Assembly: GCA_019894765.1 (NCBI GenBank)
Contig: JAGXNT010000018.1
Span: 77,442-141,441 of the forward strand
DNA from: Candidatus Heimdallarchaeota archaeon
GTDB lineage: Archaea > Asgardarchaeota > Heimdallarchaeia > JABLTI01
DNA length: 64,000 nucleotides
Reading direction: 5' to 3'
Both the position numbers and the translations under genes were made by a program. Shown here piece by piece: positions 33,699-42,770 of this stretch. Each line of letters begins with the position of its first letter. Positions within the stretch are counted from its first letter, which is position 1. The notes under the pieces are model-generated. The model did no database searches. It saw only the letters and a list, made by a program, of their open reading frames with translations, and had not been told where the DNA came from.

Positions 33699-36056
33699 TT
33701 ACTTTAGTTCTCTGGAGATAGACAAGGCTTGTCTGCCTAAGGTTTCACCGATAACTACATTCTTGAATCCATCAGAGGTTGACAGGATTCCTACCCAGTC
33801 TTTTTCTGTTTCATCTTTGAATGCGATGAGCATTTCTTCGCCACCATCTCTGTCGAAAGCAATGTATTCTGAGAACCCAACCATATCTTGCATGCCAATC
33901 TTTCTAATCTTTGCACGTCCTAACTCATCTGAAGCTATTATATCGTCAATGATGTTCTTGTTTGCGACTTCATCGATCTTTGAAATGATAGTCATTTTTG
34001 CTTGTGCTTTGACTTTACCTAAGGTCTTTGTTGGAATGTCTGTTGGATCTGGGATAACCATTGTTACATTGGATTTTATTCTCTCTGTAAGCATATCCTC
34101 TAATCGATGGAAGATTGCATCCTTACTATAGAGAATGGCTGTCTCAATCTTTGGTCTTGGATAAACTACCACAGCGTTTAGGAGACTATCATGTTGGCTC
34201 TTGAAGTCCATCAATAATCGGGAAATCTTGAGAGCATCTTTAGCGAATCGTTTGTAGTAATCATCAAATCCACCTTTTACTGCTTCAATTTCCTTTCTCA
34301 CAGATGTTTCAACGACACTGGTGATTTCTTCAATAGCACCTATTGCTGTTTCCTCATTGTTTCGGATTCCTGTTTTTGCTTGGCTTGTTGTTTCAGTTAG
34401 AGTTGTAGTTGCTGTAGTGCCCATTATATCAACACTTTCAGTGGAATCAGAAGCAATTTTTTGCTTGGCTTTTTTAGTACTGCTCATGAGTGTACCTTTG
34501 GTTTCACCAAGTTGAGCTTTAGCACCTGAAACTTGGGTGTCTGTAGAAGTTTTAATCTCCTCAGTTTGTTGACCAGCAATAGTTGCTGCATCACTTGAGT
34601 TTCCGGTTGTTAGGGTATCAAGTTTACCAATAATGGATGTTTTTGCAGAATTATATTCATCCTTGGTTTCTTGTACTGCACCTTCAATTGCTGTATGCAT
34701 TGAGGTAATGGTTTCATCAACCTTTGTGTTTATATCTCCACTATAATTAGCTTTCAAAAATGTGATACTTGAATTTAGACTTCCAGTAGATGATCCTATG
34801 ACTCCTATAGCCTTTGAATTTTGTTCTTCAACTTTAGAAAGCATGGATGTAGTTCCATCTTCTACTGCTTTGTTATCTAGATCGACATTGGCTGCAATTT
34901 CTTCATTGTGTTTGGTAACCAAATCACCAACGGAAGCTGTTGCTTCTTCGCACAATAAACCAATATCAGTTGCTGTAGTCTCAGTAAGTTCATCAATTTG
35001 ACTCTTAAATTTCTTCGCGATCTTTGAAAGTTTACTACTGAATTTTCCTTTGAACTCTTCAAGATCTGCAGCAAAGTCACCCTTGACTTTCTCGAAGTTA
35101 TCAGCTAATCCGGTTTTGAATTGAAGATTCATATCAATTCTGTTCTTTTTAGCTTCTTTAGTGGTTGATTTGATGCTTTCAGCTTGATCATTAGTAGCAC
35201 TAGTTAATGTTACATTTAAGCTGTTAACATTGCCCTCTGATTCAGCTGTAAAATTATCAAGACCAGTTAGAACATGATCTCGAGTTCCATCTAGCTTTTC
35301 TTTGGAATCACTTTTTAGGGTACCAGCTAATGAATCTGCTTTTGACGAAATTTTAATATGAGTAGACTCTAATGCACTTGAACCATCAGTTAAGAATTCA
35401 TCATTCTTAGTTTTGATGCCATCTTTCATATCAGTAAGAGTGGTTTCAGCTTTCTCTTTTAGCTCAATAGCAAATGTATCCAAGTTCTCATTTGTACTTG
35501 TTTCAAAAGTATCAACAGTTTCAGTATGCGTTTTCAAAAAGCTATTAGCAGCACTTGTTATACTTTTCTTTGTTGAATCCATAGTTGTTGTGATTGTTGC
35601 TGTTGATTCCCCTAACTTGATATCAATAGCTTGTCTGTTTTCCTCACTGTTCTGGGAAACTTTATCAGAGCTTCTTTTCTTTTCACTTCGAACGTGTGCT
35701 TCTGTGTCCTTCATTACTTGATCAAAATGTGCTATCATCTCAGCGACATAGTTTTTGAGTTCAGCTACGAGTTGATCTATCTTCTTGGAATCATTCTCTG
35801 CTTCTGCTGCAATTTCTCTAAAAGGATATAAGCCAATTGCTTTATCGACTAATCCATCAATATTGTAAGCATAATTTCTTTCGATTAATGCTGCAACGGT
35901 TGATTTGATTTTAGAGATAGGTTTTATTCCTGTATACTTAGAAATTTCTCCAGCAGTTAATGGACCAAGAGCAAGTAAAGTGACGAACACTTTTTGCTCA
36001 TCTTCATTTAAACCAATCCTTTCCAGGAACGGTAATTTAGGAATTTCTGTAGACAT
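33699..36056 (-). CDS. TrmB-type winged helix fused to a ~500-residue soluble helical rod and a C-terminal sensor-like domain
   Basis: Three parts are visible. Residues ~10-85 are a TrmB-like winged helix (ERIGLNEDEQKVFVTLLALGPLTAGEISKYTGI). Residues ~90-600 are a continuous helical region rich in Thr, Ser, Lys and Glu, without any transmembrane segment, reminiscent of apolipoprotein or chemoreceptor rods. Residues ~610-785 form an alpha/beta domain (ETAILYSKDAIFHRLEDMLTERIKSNVTMVIPDP ... EYIAFDRDGGEEMLIAFKDETEKDWVGILSTSDGF) like the effector half of TrmB proteins. GAGGGG eight bases before ATG 36056 fixes the start. The 61946-63886 gene has the same layout. The function is unknown; a DNA-binding or chromatin-spanning regulator is possible. 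Confidence 0.75.
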   Translation of the reverse strand: MSTEIPKLPFLERIGLNEDEQKVFVTLLALGPLTAGEISKYTGIKPISKIKSTVAALIERNYAYNIDGLVDKAIGLYPFREIAAEAENDSKKIDQLVAELKNYVAEMIAHFDQVMKDTEAHVRSEKKRSSDKVSQNSEENRQAIDIKLGESTATITTTMDSTKKSITSAANSFLKTHTETVDTFETSTNENLDTFAIELKEKAETTLTDMKDGIKTKNDEFLTDGSSALESTHIKISSKADSLAGTLKSDSKEKLDGTRDHVLTGLDNFTAESEGNVNSLNVTLTSATNDQAESIKSTTKEAKKNRIDMNLQFKTGLADNFEKVKGDFAADLEEFKGKFSSKLSKIAKKFKSQIDELTETTATDIGLLCEEATASVGDLVTKHNEEIAANVDLDNKAVEDGTTSMLSKVEEQNSKAIGVIGSSTGSLNSSITFLKANYSGDINTKVDETITSMHTAIEGAVQETKDEYNSAKTSIIGKLDTLTTGNSSDAATIAGQQTEEIKTSTDTQVSGAKAQLGETKGTLMSSTKKAKQKIASDSTESVDIMGTTATTTLTETTSQAKTGIRNNEETAIGAIEEITSVVETSVRKEIEAVKGGFDDYYKRFAKDALKISRLLMDFKSQHDSLLNAVVVYPRPKIETAILYSKDAIFHRLEDMLTERIKSNVTMVIPDPTDIPTKTLGKVKAQAKMTIISKIDEVANKNIIDDIIASDELGRAKIRKIGMQDMVGFSEYIAFDRDGGEEMLIAFKDETEKDWVGILSTSDGFKNVVIGETLGRQALSISRELK

Positions 36057-36282
36057 AATATATTCCCCTCATAATTCAATATTGTACAATATAACATTTA
36101 ATTACACATATTATCGACATAGTAATTCGATACATTTCGGGTTACTAAAGCAATCCGAAGTATGTAGATTAAACAAAAATACCTTTTGCTTTTTAATCTT
36201 CTTCTAGATACATGTATGATTAAAAAAAACTAATCTCAAAAGTGATGATTTTATCCTTAGATAAAAGAAAGTAAAAAAGGAC

Positions 36283-37032
36283 TTACAGTGTTCCTTCTTC
36301 TATTGCTTTGATGTCTAAGAAGGATTCAAGTATGCCTTCGTATATTTTACCATCAATGATTGTTAATGGTCTTTTTGCTTCTGCTGCTATGGAATCTTCG
36401 TGTGTAACGACTATTAGGGTAACATTTTCTTCTTTGTTGATTTTAACCAAATAATCCATAATCTCTCGAGAAGTATTACTATCTAATTGTCCTGTTGGTT
36501 CATCAAGAAGAATTACTTCTGGTTTGTTTGCTAATGCACGAGCAATTGCGATTCTTTGTCTTTGACCACCACTGAGCTCCATTGGAAAGTGATTCCCTCT
36601 ATCTGGTAAACCAATTATCTCGAGTAATTCTTGAACTCGTTCTTCACGTTCTCTGGCAGGAGTTCCATTAATAATCATCGGAAGAGCAATATTTTCTGAT
36701 GCTGTCAGAATTTCTAATAAGTTAAAAGCTTGGAAAACAAAACCAACTTTTGTTCGTCGTAATTCTCGAACCTCGGTTCCAGTCATCTCAGAGATTTTTT
36801 TACCATTAAAGATAATCTCACCTGAAGTTGGAGTATCAATGGATCCAATCAAGTTTAGAAATGTAGTTTTCCCACTGCCTGAAGGACCAACTATGGTTGC
36901 ATACTCTCCTCTATCAATAGCAAAATCAATGCCGTTAATAGCTTTTATGGTTGCTTCCCCAAAAGGATACTCTTTTGTTAATCCTTTAGTTACGATTACG
37001 TGATCTTCATCTGACAGAATATTCACTTCCAA
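36283..37032 (-). CDS. ABC transporter ATP-binding protein, LolD/MacB type
   Basis: The 249-residue ATPase has Walker A GPSGSGKTT, signature LSGGQRQRIAIARAL, Walker B VILLDEPTGQLD and the switch His in VVTHED, so it is catalytically intact. The pattern FVFQAFNLLEILTASENIALPM is that of the LolD/MacB/FtsE branch, which normally works with a separate permease that has a large external domain. No permease gene is next to it, which is unusual for this branch; the partner must lie elsewhere. Confidence 0.92.
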   Translation of the reverse strand: MEVNILSDEDHVIVTKGLTKEYPFGEATIKAINGIDFAIDRGEYATIVGPSGSGKTTFLNLIGSIDTPTSGEIIFNGKKISEMTGTEVRELRRTKVGFVFQAFNLLEILTASENIALPMIINGTPAREREERVQELLEIIGLPDRGNHFPMELSGGQRQRIAIARALANKPEVILLDEPTGQLDSNTSREIMDYLVKINKEENVTLIVVTHEDSIAAEAKRPLTIIDGKIYEGILESFLDIKAIEEGTL

Positions 37033-37114
37033 TTAAATTATCAGAAGTTTCATACAATAAAAAGCATTTCTCTCAATCTTAATTTATTGAGAGAACAGGC
37101 ATTGTAAGTCGTAA

Positions 37115-37435
37115 TTATTCAGGTTCCAAAGGAATGGCAGCAGCCATAATAAGATAAACAACAGCTACAATACCGCCTGAAACGAATAATCCTACTACCC
37201 AAAGAATTCTAACTAAATCAACATCCATATCGAGATTTTTTGCTATTCCAGCAGATAGACCAGTTATCATCTTGTTTGTTCGGGATCTGTAAAGCTTCTT
37301 TTCAGAATTTTGTGATGGTTCTTTCTTCTCATCAACTTTCTTCTTCTTTTTTGCTTTCATACTCTCACCACAGCTTACACAAAATTCTGCGGTTTCTTTA
37401 TTTGCTACTCCACATCTAGTACAGTATTCTGGCAT
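37115..37435 (-). CDS. PspC-domain membrane protein with N-terminal zinc ribbon
   Basis: The first ~30 residues are a zinc ribbon (CTRCGVANKETAEFCVSCG), then a lysine-rich linker, then a PspC domain (KLYRSRTNKMITGLSAGIAKNLDMDVDLVRILWVVGLFVSGGIVAVVYLIMAAAIP). PspC proteins sit in the membrane and respond to envelope stress in bacteria; the archaeal role is not known. It lies downstream (79 bases past the start, same strand) of nothing obvious: the ABC ATPase follows it in the direction of transcription. The 106-residue length is normal. Confidence 0.85.
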   Translation of the reverse strand: MPEYCTRCGVANKETAEFCVSCGESMKAKKKKKVDEKKEPSQNSEKKLYRSRTNKMITGLSAGIAKNLDMDVDLVRILWVVGLFVSGGIVAVVYLIMAAAIPLEPE

Positions 37436-37641
37436 AAATCAATGACACCTTTTTATTTGACATATTTTTATTGGATGATTTGCCTTTAAAATATTGTCAA
37501 ATTAATTTTTGATGTTAAACAGATTTTTAGTAAACAAATTTCTAAGATAATTTGGGAAAAATTTGAGTGAAAAAGATACAATTGAAGAAAACAATACTGA
37601 GGTAAAAATAGAACAAACAACAACTAAGAAAAAAGAGAGGA

Positions 37642-39558
37642 TTATTTCCTCCTCCTGATAATTATTGGGATTATTAACAGAACCAGACTTATCAAAGGTG
37701 AAATTGCTGAAAATTGTAAAGTAATTCTTCTTGCTGTTAAAGTTAATGTATAATTAGTCGGAAACTGAGCTATACCATCAATTTGTGTATTCTGAATCAA
37801 AATGATGAATCCACCTGCATCATTGGTAGAATAGGTAACAGATTCCATAGATGTTTGTGATTCACTTTTAACCAAGATATCAGAGGGATCCCCTGAAAAA
37901 TCATTGGGAAGAATATACAAATCCAAATCAATGTAAGTATTATCAAATACTATTTCAATTTTAAAATTGGTTCCTTCCTCAACTGAAATCTTGAAATAGT
38001 CAAAATCTGCATAGATAAGGTCATAGGTGGAGTTAAGTAGATTCAATGAAATCGCTTCTTCAAAGATATCATTCTCTTCATAGAGATCATCTTCGATTTC
38101 ACCTGGATAAGTAGTTACAATTAATGAATAGTTCGTAATCAATTGATAATGATAAATTTCCCAGATACCTATGAAATAATTGCCTGTATATGGACACTTT
38201 ATGTTTACTTCTCCTCTAACTGCAAGATTCCATTCATGTTTTAATACTGCTTCATTACTAGCATAAATACTCGCGCCAATAATATGGTCTTCAGAAGCAG
38301 TTAGAATGGTTATATTAAGATGATAAAATCTATGAGCTTCTACTATGAAATAATCATCATCTAGACAAGTAAGATCATACCAAGTATCGAGAGAAATAGT
38401 CTTAGCATAGTCAAAATCATCATTCTCTTCCAAATAATCATCTTCAGGAAAGTCTGAAAGACTAAACTCAGTCCAGTTGATTTCCGCTTTAGTTGCTAAG
38501 GGGTAAGGATCATTGACATCTGAGACATTATTAATAATATACGAACCAATTCCCGACCAATCAGACCAATAATTACCTTTGTTAATCTGAGAGTTATACC
38601 ACACATTTGTTAAGCTTTGATCAGATGCTTGACTTGAATTATCATTATTATTTAGAAAATTGTTTTGATGAATGATATTCTGTGTACAAGAAGGTGATTT
38701 GATGTAAATACCAAATGATGAACAATTGTTGATTTCATTAAAACAAATCTCATTATAAGAAGAATCCTCCAGCCGTATTCCAAATTCAGTTTGTTGACAA
38801 GTAATAAGATTGTTGACAATTTTAGATTGCCAGACTTCAATAAAGTCAAATACTGCAGCATTGTTTTGAATAGCATAACATGTGTTGTTATAAATCTGAA
38901 TGTGGGAGGTGTAAAACAATCTAAAATTGGTAGACCAACCGGAACAAGTGTTATTTGCTATTTTTATGAATCTACAATCAAACATTCCAATTGAACAATC
39001 GTAATAAGTAACTGACAAGCTGTTAGTGAAATGATTATTGGAAATCTCTACAAATTTGCATAAATAGGTATTAATACCTTCACTACAATCAACAAATGTA
39101 TTATTGGTAATAATGAAATTCTCACATTCAGAGATAGTAATACCGTAACTTAAACAATCAGAAATTGAATTGTTTACGATATCTACAGAACTTTTAATTG
39201 AATTATGAAAAATGATGCCATAATCTCGAGCAACTACTTCGCAATTTTGCACTACGAAATGAACTTCAAACATGTCAGAAATACTAATCGCAGCATATGT
39301 TGCAGGTTCAATTATACTCAAATTTTCAATACGATAAGGATCCTCTCTCGTCCCAGAACCAGGCAAACCATATGTAAGAATATCATCTTCAGAATCAATG
39401 TTAATTGGTCCATGTGATAAAGAATTGATTATAGAATTAGAGGGGTTTTCCTTATTAATGGAGAAATTATCTGATACCAGCAAAGTTGAATTAAGACAAC
39501 AATTAGTTACAAAAATCGAACAAAAAATAATGCCAATGATAAATCCCTTTGTCTTCAA
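37642..39558 (-). CDS. Secreted beta-helix (NosD-like) protein with two PPC domains and C-terminal anchor
   Basis: A signal peptide (FIIGIIFCSIFVTNCCLNSTL) leads a right-handed parallel beta-helix of repeated N-N/N-S turns (residues ~75-330: NCEVVARDYGIIFHNS, VEISNNHFTNS, IQIYNNTCYAIQNNAAVF). Two PPC-type beta-sandwiches follow, each opening with EENDDFDYAKTI or EENDIFEEAISL. The C-terminus is a transmembrane segment and RRRK (PLISLVLLIIPIIIRRRK), anchoring it to the cell surface. Such proteins often bind polysaccharide. TTG 39558 is supported by GGGAG seven bases upstream. Ligand unknown. Confidence 0.82.
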   Translation of the reverse strand: MKTKGFIIGIIFCSIFVTNCCLNSTLLVSDNFSINKENPSNSIINSLSHGPINIDSEDDILTYGLPGSGTREDPYRIENLSIIEPATYAAISISDMFEVHFVVQNCEVVARDYGIIFHNSIKSSVDIVNNSISDCLSYGITISECENFIITNNTFVDCSEGINTYLCKFVEISNNHFTNSLSVTYYDCSIGMFDCRFIKIANNTCSGWSTNFRLFYTSHIQIYNNTCYAIQNNAAVFDFIEVWQSKIVNNLITCQQTEFGIRLEDSSYNEICFNEINNCSSFGIYIKSPSCTQNIIHQNNFLNNNDNSSQASDQSLTNVWYNSQINKGNYWSDWSGIGSYIINNVSDVNDPYPLATKAEINWTEFSLSDFPEDDYLEENDDFDYAKTISLDTWYDLTCLDDDYFIVEAHRFYHLNITILTASEDHIIGASIYASNEAVLKHEWNLAVRGEVNIKCPYTGNYFIGIWEIYHYQLITNYSLIVTTYPGEIEDDLYEENDIFEEAISLNLLNSTYDLIYADFDYFKISVEEGTNFKIEIVFDNTYIDLDLYILPNDFSGDPSDILVKSESQTSMESVTYSTNDAGGFIILIQNTQIDGIAQFPTNYTLTLTARRITLQFSAISPLISLVLLIIPIIIRRRK

Positions 39559-39710
39559 AATAGACTCCCGTATAATTACTTAATTGAAGAAATAAAAAAT
39601 TATCTACACTACAAGTTGCTTTCCCTTAATTCCGAAAATAAATTGATATCAAGATGATATTCAAGGAAAAAGTATAGGAAAACATTGAGAATCTCGCAAA
39701 CGAACAAAAA

Positions 39711-39720
39711 TTTTATAACT
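39711..39720 (+). promoter_or_regulatory. TATA element of the EF-1A gene
   Basis: TTTTATAACT at 39711-39720 is the best archaeal TATA match in the 292 bases before EF-1A. It would give a leader of roughly 110 bases. AGGTG (39837-39841) near the ATG is the ribosome-binding site. Confidence 0.5.
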
Positions 39721-39850
39721 ATAGGGAAAAACCCCCTTAATGCAGATGTATTACCTTAATTTAGAAGCTATACAAAAACTTCAAAAAGGGAAAGGAAACT
39801 TCTGCAAATACTATCTAAAAGAAAGTGAAATTATCTAGGTGTAAACAAAA

Positions 39851-41308
39851 ATGGCCGATGATAAACCCCATCTAAACTTAGTCGTAATAGGTCATGTTGA
39901 TCATGGCAAGAGTACGATGACAGGGCATATGCTTTTCAAAGCAGGTGCCGTTGACAAACGTTTGATCGACAAGTACGCAGAGGAATCTGAGAAGATCGGC
40001 AAACCTTCATGGAAGTACGCTTGGGTCTTACAAAAACTCCAAGAGGAACGTGAAAGAGGTCTAACCATTGACGTTTCTTTCTTCAAGTTCGAGACCAAAA
40101 GTACTGTCTTTACAATCATTGATGCTCCTGGTCACAGGGATTTTGTAAAGAATATGATTACTGGTGCTTCTCAAGCTAATGCTGCTATTCTTGTCGTTTC
40201 TGTTGAAAAGAACGATCTTGAATCAGGCCTTGCTGAGGAACGTATTGAGAAGACAGCTAAAGGTGATCGTCGTATTCCTGGTGGTCAGACTATCGAGCAC
40301 TTAACACTAGCAATTACACTTGGTATTGACCAAATTGTCGTTGCAGTTAACAAAATGGATCTTGTAGACTTCAAAGAAGCTTCTTACAACAATGTTGTTG
40401 AACGAATTCAAGCACTTATTGCTGGTTTTGTTAAATCAAAACTAGTAACACCAGAACGTGTTAAAGATATTAAATTCGTTCCAACCAGTGGTATGACTGG
40501 TGACGGTCTTACAGATGTAGGTGAGAAATTGTCTTGGTATAAAGGTCCATCATTAATGGCAGCCCTTAATGAATTCAAAGCTCCAGAAAAACCAACTGGT
40601 AAACCACTCAGAATGCCTATACAAGATGTATACGCAATCAAAGGCGTTGGAACTGTGCCAGTAGGTAAAATCGAAAGTGGTGTTTTGAAGCCTGGTGATG
40701 AAGTTATTTTCCCAATCTCCAAGCAAAAAGCAAAGGTACAATCCATTGAAATGCATCATGAACAGCTAGCAAAAGCTGAGCCTGGTGATAATGTTGGATT
40801 TAATATCAAAGGAATTGCTAGAAACGAGATCTTGAAAGGCGACGTAGTTGGTCATCCAGGTGCTAATGAACCAAAACCCGTTGAATCTTTCGTAGCAACA
40901 ACCTTCATTTTGAAGAACCTTTCCAAACCAGGTGCTAATCAACCTTCAGGTATGGCCAAAGGCTATGCTCCAATCGTTCACCTTGGTCAAGCAGCACAAG
41001 CTTGTCAAATTGAAGATTTCAAAATTCTCGCTAAATCAGCTCAACGCAAATCCCTAGTCAAAACTGGTGAGTATGATCCAGACATTTACTTACTACAAGG
41101 CGACCTTGCTGAAATTACCTTCAAGCCATTTGCTCCATTCATTTGCGAAAAATATTCCGATTTCCCATCCTTGGGTCGTTTCGCAGCTCGTGATATGGGA
41201 CAAACTGTTGCTGTAGGCATTATTAAGGACGTAAAAGCTGCTAAACCAAAAGTTGAAAAGCCAAAAGCTGCTAAACCAAAAGTTGAAAAGCCAAAAGCTA
41301 AGAAATAG
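39851..41308 (+). CDS. tuf: Translation elongation factor EF-1 alpha
   Basis: This GTPase brings aminoacyl-tRNA to the ribosome. G1 is GHVDHGKST, the switch-I region KYAWVLQKLQEERERGLTIDVSFFKFET resembles eukaryotic eEF1A, G3 is DAPGHRDF, and G4 is NKMD. About 30 residues after G3 an insertion (ESGLAEERIEKTAKGDRRIPGGQT) lengthens the loop compared with most archaea. The C-terminus ends in a Lys/Pro/Ala tail encoded by an exact 30-base duplication (41237-41296). It stands alone, away from the ribosomal operons where EF-1A often lies. A TATA-like TTTTATAACT lies ~130 bases upstream. Confidence 0.96.
   Translation: MADDKPHLNLVVIGHVDHGKSTMTGHMLFKAGAVDKRLIDKYAEESEKIGKPSWKYAWVLQKLQEERERGLTIDVSFFKFETKSTVFTIIDAPGHRDFVKNMITGASQANAAILVVSVEKNDLESGLAEERIEKTAKGDRRIPGGQTIEHLTLAITLGIDQIVVAVNKMDLVDFKEASYNNVVERIQALIAGFVKSKLVTPERVKDIKFVPTSGMTGDGLTDVGEKLSWYKGPSLMAALNEFKAPEKPTGKPLRMPIQDVYAIKGVGTVPVGKIESGVLKPGDEVIFPISKQKAKVQSIEMHHEQLAKAEPGDNVGFNIKGIARNEILKGDVVGHPGANEPKPVESFVATTFILKNLSKPGANQPSGMAKGYAPIVHLGQAAQACQIEDFKILAKSAQRKSLVKTGEYDPDIYLLQGDLAEITFKPFAPFICEKYSDFPSLGRFAARDMGQTVAVGIIKDVKAAKPKVEKPKAAKPKVEKPKAKK
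41237..41296 (+). repeat. Tandem 30-base duplication in the EF-1A 3' end
   Basis: The 30 bases at 41237-41266 are repeated exactly at 41267-41296, in frame, each encoding AAKPKVEKPK. This extends the EF-1A tail by one ten-residue unit and looks like a recent slippage or unequal exchange. Confidence 0.9.
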
Positions 41309-41323
41309 AATTTCTCAATTCTA
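41306..41323 (+). terminator. EF-1A terminator overlapping its stop codon
   Basis: TAGAATT (41306-41312) starts with the stop codon and pairs with AATTCTA (41317-41323) around TCTC. Several T-runs follow (TTCCTTTTTCTATCTTTTTT). Confidence 0.6.
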
Positions 41324-41395
41324 TTCCTTTTTCTATCTTTTTTCTTTCATTCTTAGTTCTTACGTTGTTTCAGCTAAGGCTATTTTGAAACCAAT

Positions 41396-41407
41396 AAATA
41401 TTATAAG
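41396..41407 (+). promoter_or_regulatory. TATA element of the tandem PadR gene
   Basis: AAATATTATAAG at 41396-41407, preceded by a purine-rich GAAACCAAT stretch, places transcription start near 41425-41430. That excludes the frame's earliest ATG at 41422 and supports ATG 41467. Confidence 0.5.
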
Positions 41408-41466
41408 GTACATATTCTCTCTTGTATATTGAATATATCATATTATGTTTATATCGTTGTGAAGTC

Positions 41467-42138
41467 ATGCCAGAAAAAAGTGAAAGTGTTGATTTTAACG
41501 AGTCTAACACACAAGAATATGTTGGGCACGAGCTCCTTACGGGTTTAACACAGTTACTAATATTGCTTATCTTAAAGCATGGTCCTCAACATGGTTATGA
41601 ACTAGCAAGCCGTTTAGAACCAATTTATGGTCGTCGTCTTTCACCCGGTACAATCTATCCATTACTCCAACGAATGGAAAATAAGGAATACATACAGAGC
41701 ACAACAATGATTGTTTCTGGTCGCAAAAGGAAAACCTATGTCATAACTCGAATGGGTCGAATTGCTATGGATAATGCCCAAGAAACACTTCAGAGCATAA
41801 TTGATATTGAAAGTCCAAAAATAGATGCTGATGCTCCTGGAATTGAACTACTCAAGAGCTTAGCTCAATTTAGAATTCTCCTCATCTTAGAACAATCTCC
41901 CCTTCATGGGTACGAATTAGTCGAAAAACTTGATGATTATTTTGGACAAAAAATTGCATTAGGTACTATTTATCCTTCCCTTCACAGACTTGTAGAGAAA
42001 GGGTATATTATCAGTAAATCACAATGGGATGGTGATCGAGAGCGTAAAGTCTATGAGCTTACTTCTCTGGGCAAAACTGCTGTCAGAAATGCTCATGTTG
42101 AGATTAGTCAAATTGCCATAGATACCATTTTTGACTGA
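41467..42138 (+). CDS. Tandem PadR-like transcription regulator (two winged helices in one chain)
   Basis: Two complete PadR winged-helix domains follow each other: ILLILKHGPQHGYELASRLEPIYGRRLSPGTIYPLLQRMENKEYI and ILLILEQSPLHGYELVEKLDDYFGQKIALGTIYPSLHRLVEKGYI. PadR regulators usually have one and act as dimers, so this chain may act as a built-in dimer or bind two half-sites. Each copy ends with a short helix rather than the long dimerisation helix. ATG 41467 is chosen because a TATA-like element at 41396-41407 places transcription start too near the earlier ATG. The ligand is unknown. Confidence 0.85.
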   Translation: MPEKSESVDFNESNTQEYVGHELLTGLTQLLILLILKHGPQHGYELASRLEPIYGRRLSPGTIYPLLQRMENKEYIQSTTMIVSGRKRKTYVITRMGRIAMDNAQETLQSIIDIESPKIDADAPGIELLKSLAQFRILLILEQSPLHGYELVEKLDDYFGQKIALGTIYPSLHRLVEKGYIISKSQWDGDRERKVYELTSLGKTAVRNAHVEISQIAIDTIFD

Positions 42139-42264
42139 AAACCGTAAGTCGTTTTCTATTTGTTATTGAAATCATTATGTTAACCAAACGAAAATGCTTT
42201 AATTCTTACTTATTAGATATATTCCTCTAGAACTGTAAAGAAACCAAAAACTGATGGGAAAAAT

Positions 42265-42726
42265 ATGCGTGATAATCAACACACCTGGTTCATTATAAGT
42301 GGAATTACTGGAATTCTCTTTATTATTTGGGGTGGCATAGCAACAGATGCTAGACCGTTAATACCTGGAGATCTTTGGTTAATTCTTCCTGGTTGTATGT
42401 TGCTTATCATTGGTATAGTTGGGATTCTTGAAGGATTGATAACTGATATGCGTATTCTGAGATATTTCTCAGAGTTAGAAACTACAGAAATCCCCTCTTC
42501 ACAAGCAGCAGCTGATTTGAATATGGATGTTGACTATTTCCAGCAGAGAATTCTTGCATTAAAGATCAATGGAAAATTAGCGATATCTTTTCTTCCAACT
42601 ACTGGGGTTATTGTAAAATCTGATAAAACAAATGAACGAACTTGCGTTTTCTGTGCTTATCCAAATGTAACTAAGGAATTCTGTCCAGTATGTGGAACAA
42701 AGAAATTGAATGATAAAGCAAAATAA
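42265..42726 (+). CDS. Two-TM membrane protein with C-terminal zinc ribbon
   Basis: I do not recognise the family. Two hydrophobic helices (WFIISGITGILFIIWGGIA and LWLILPGCMLLIIGIVGILEGLI) form an N-terminal hairpin. A cytoplasmic part follows (ETTEIPSSQAAADLNMDVDYFQQRILALKINGKL), which looks like a small winged-helix-type fold, and a zinc ribbon (CVFCAYPNVTKEFCPVCG) ends the 153 residues. The order TM hairpin, helical domain, zinc ribbon is common in uncharacterised archaeal membrane proteins. The DapA-fold gene starts 44 bases downstream in the same direction. Confidence 0.65.
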   Translation: MRDNQHTWFIISGITGILFIIWGGIATDARPLIPGDLWLILPGCMLLIIGIVGILEGLITDMRILRYFSELETTEIPSSQAAADLNMDVDYFQQRILALKINGKLAISFLPTTGVIVKSDKTNERTCVFCAYPNVTKEFCPVCGTKKLNDKAK

Positions 42727-42770
42727 ATTATAAACAACTCAATTCAAGATAAATGCAGAGATGATAAGGA

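Noticed and set aside
33649..35831. Several hydrophobic plus-strand frames opposite the 785-residue gene
   Set aside because: They arise from the complement of Thr/Ser/Glu/Lys-rich helical coding sequence and have no ribosome-binding sites.
37563..37658. A 31-codon plus-strand frame starting TTG and rich in Glu, Thr and Lys
   Set aside because: It overlaps the 3' end of the secreted beta-helix gene on the other strand, lacks a ribosome-binding site and ends in a Ser run of low complexity; it may be a relic or chance.
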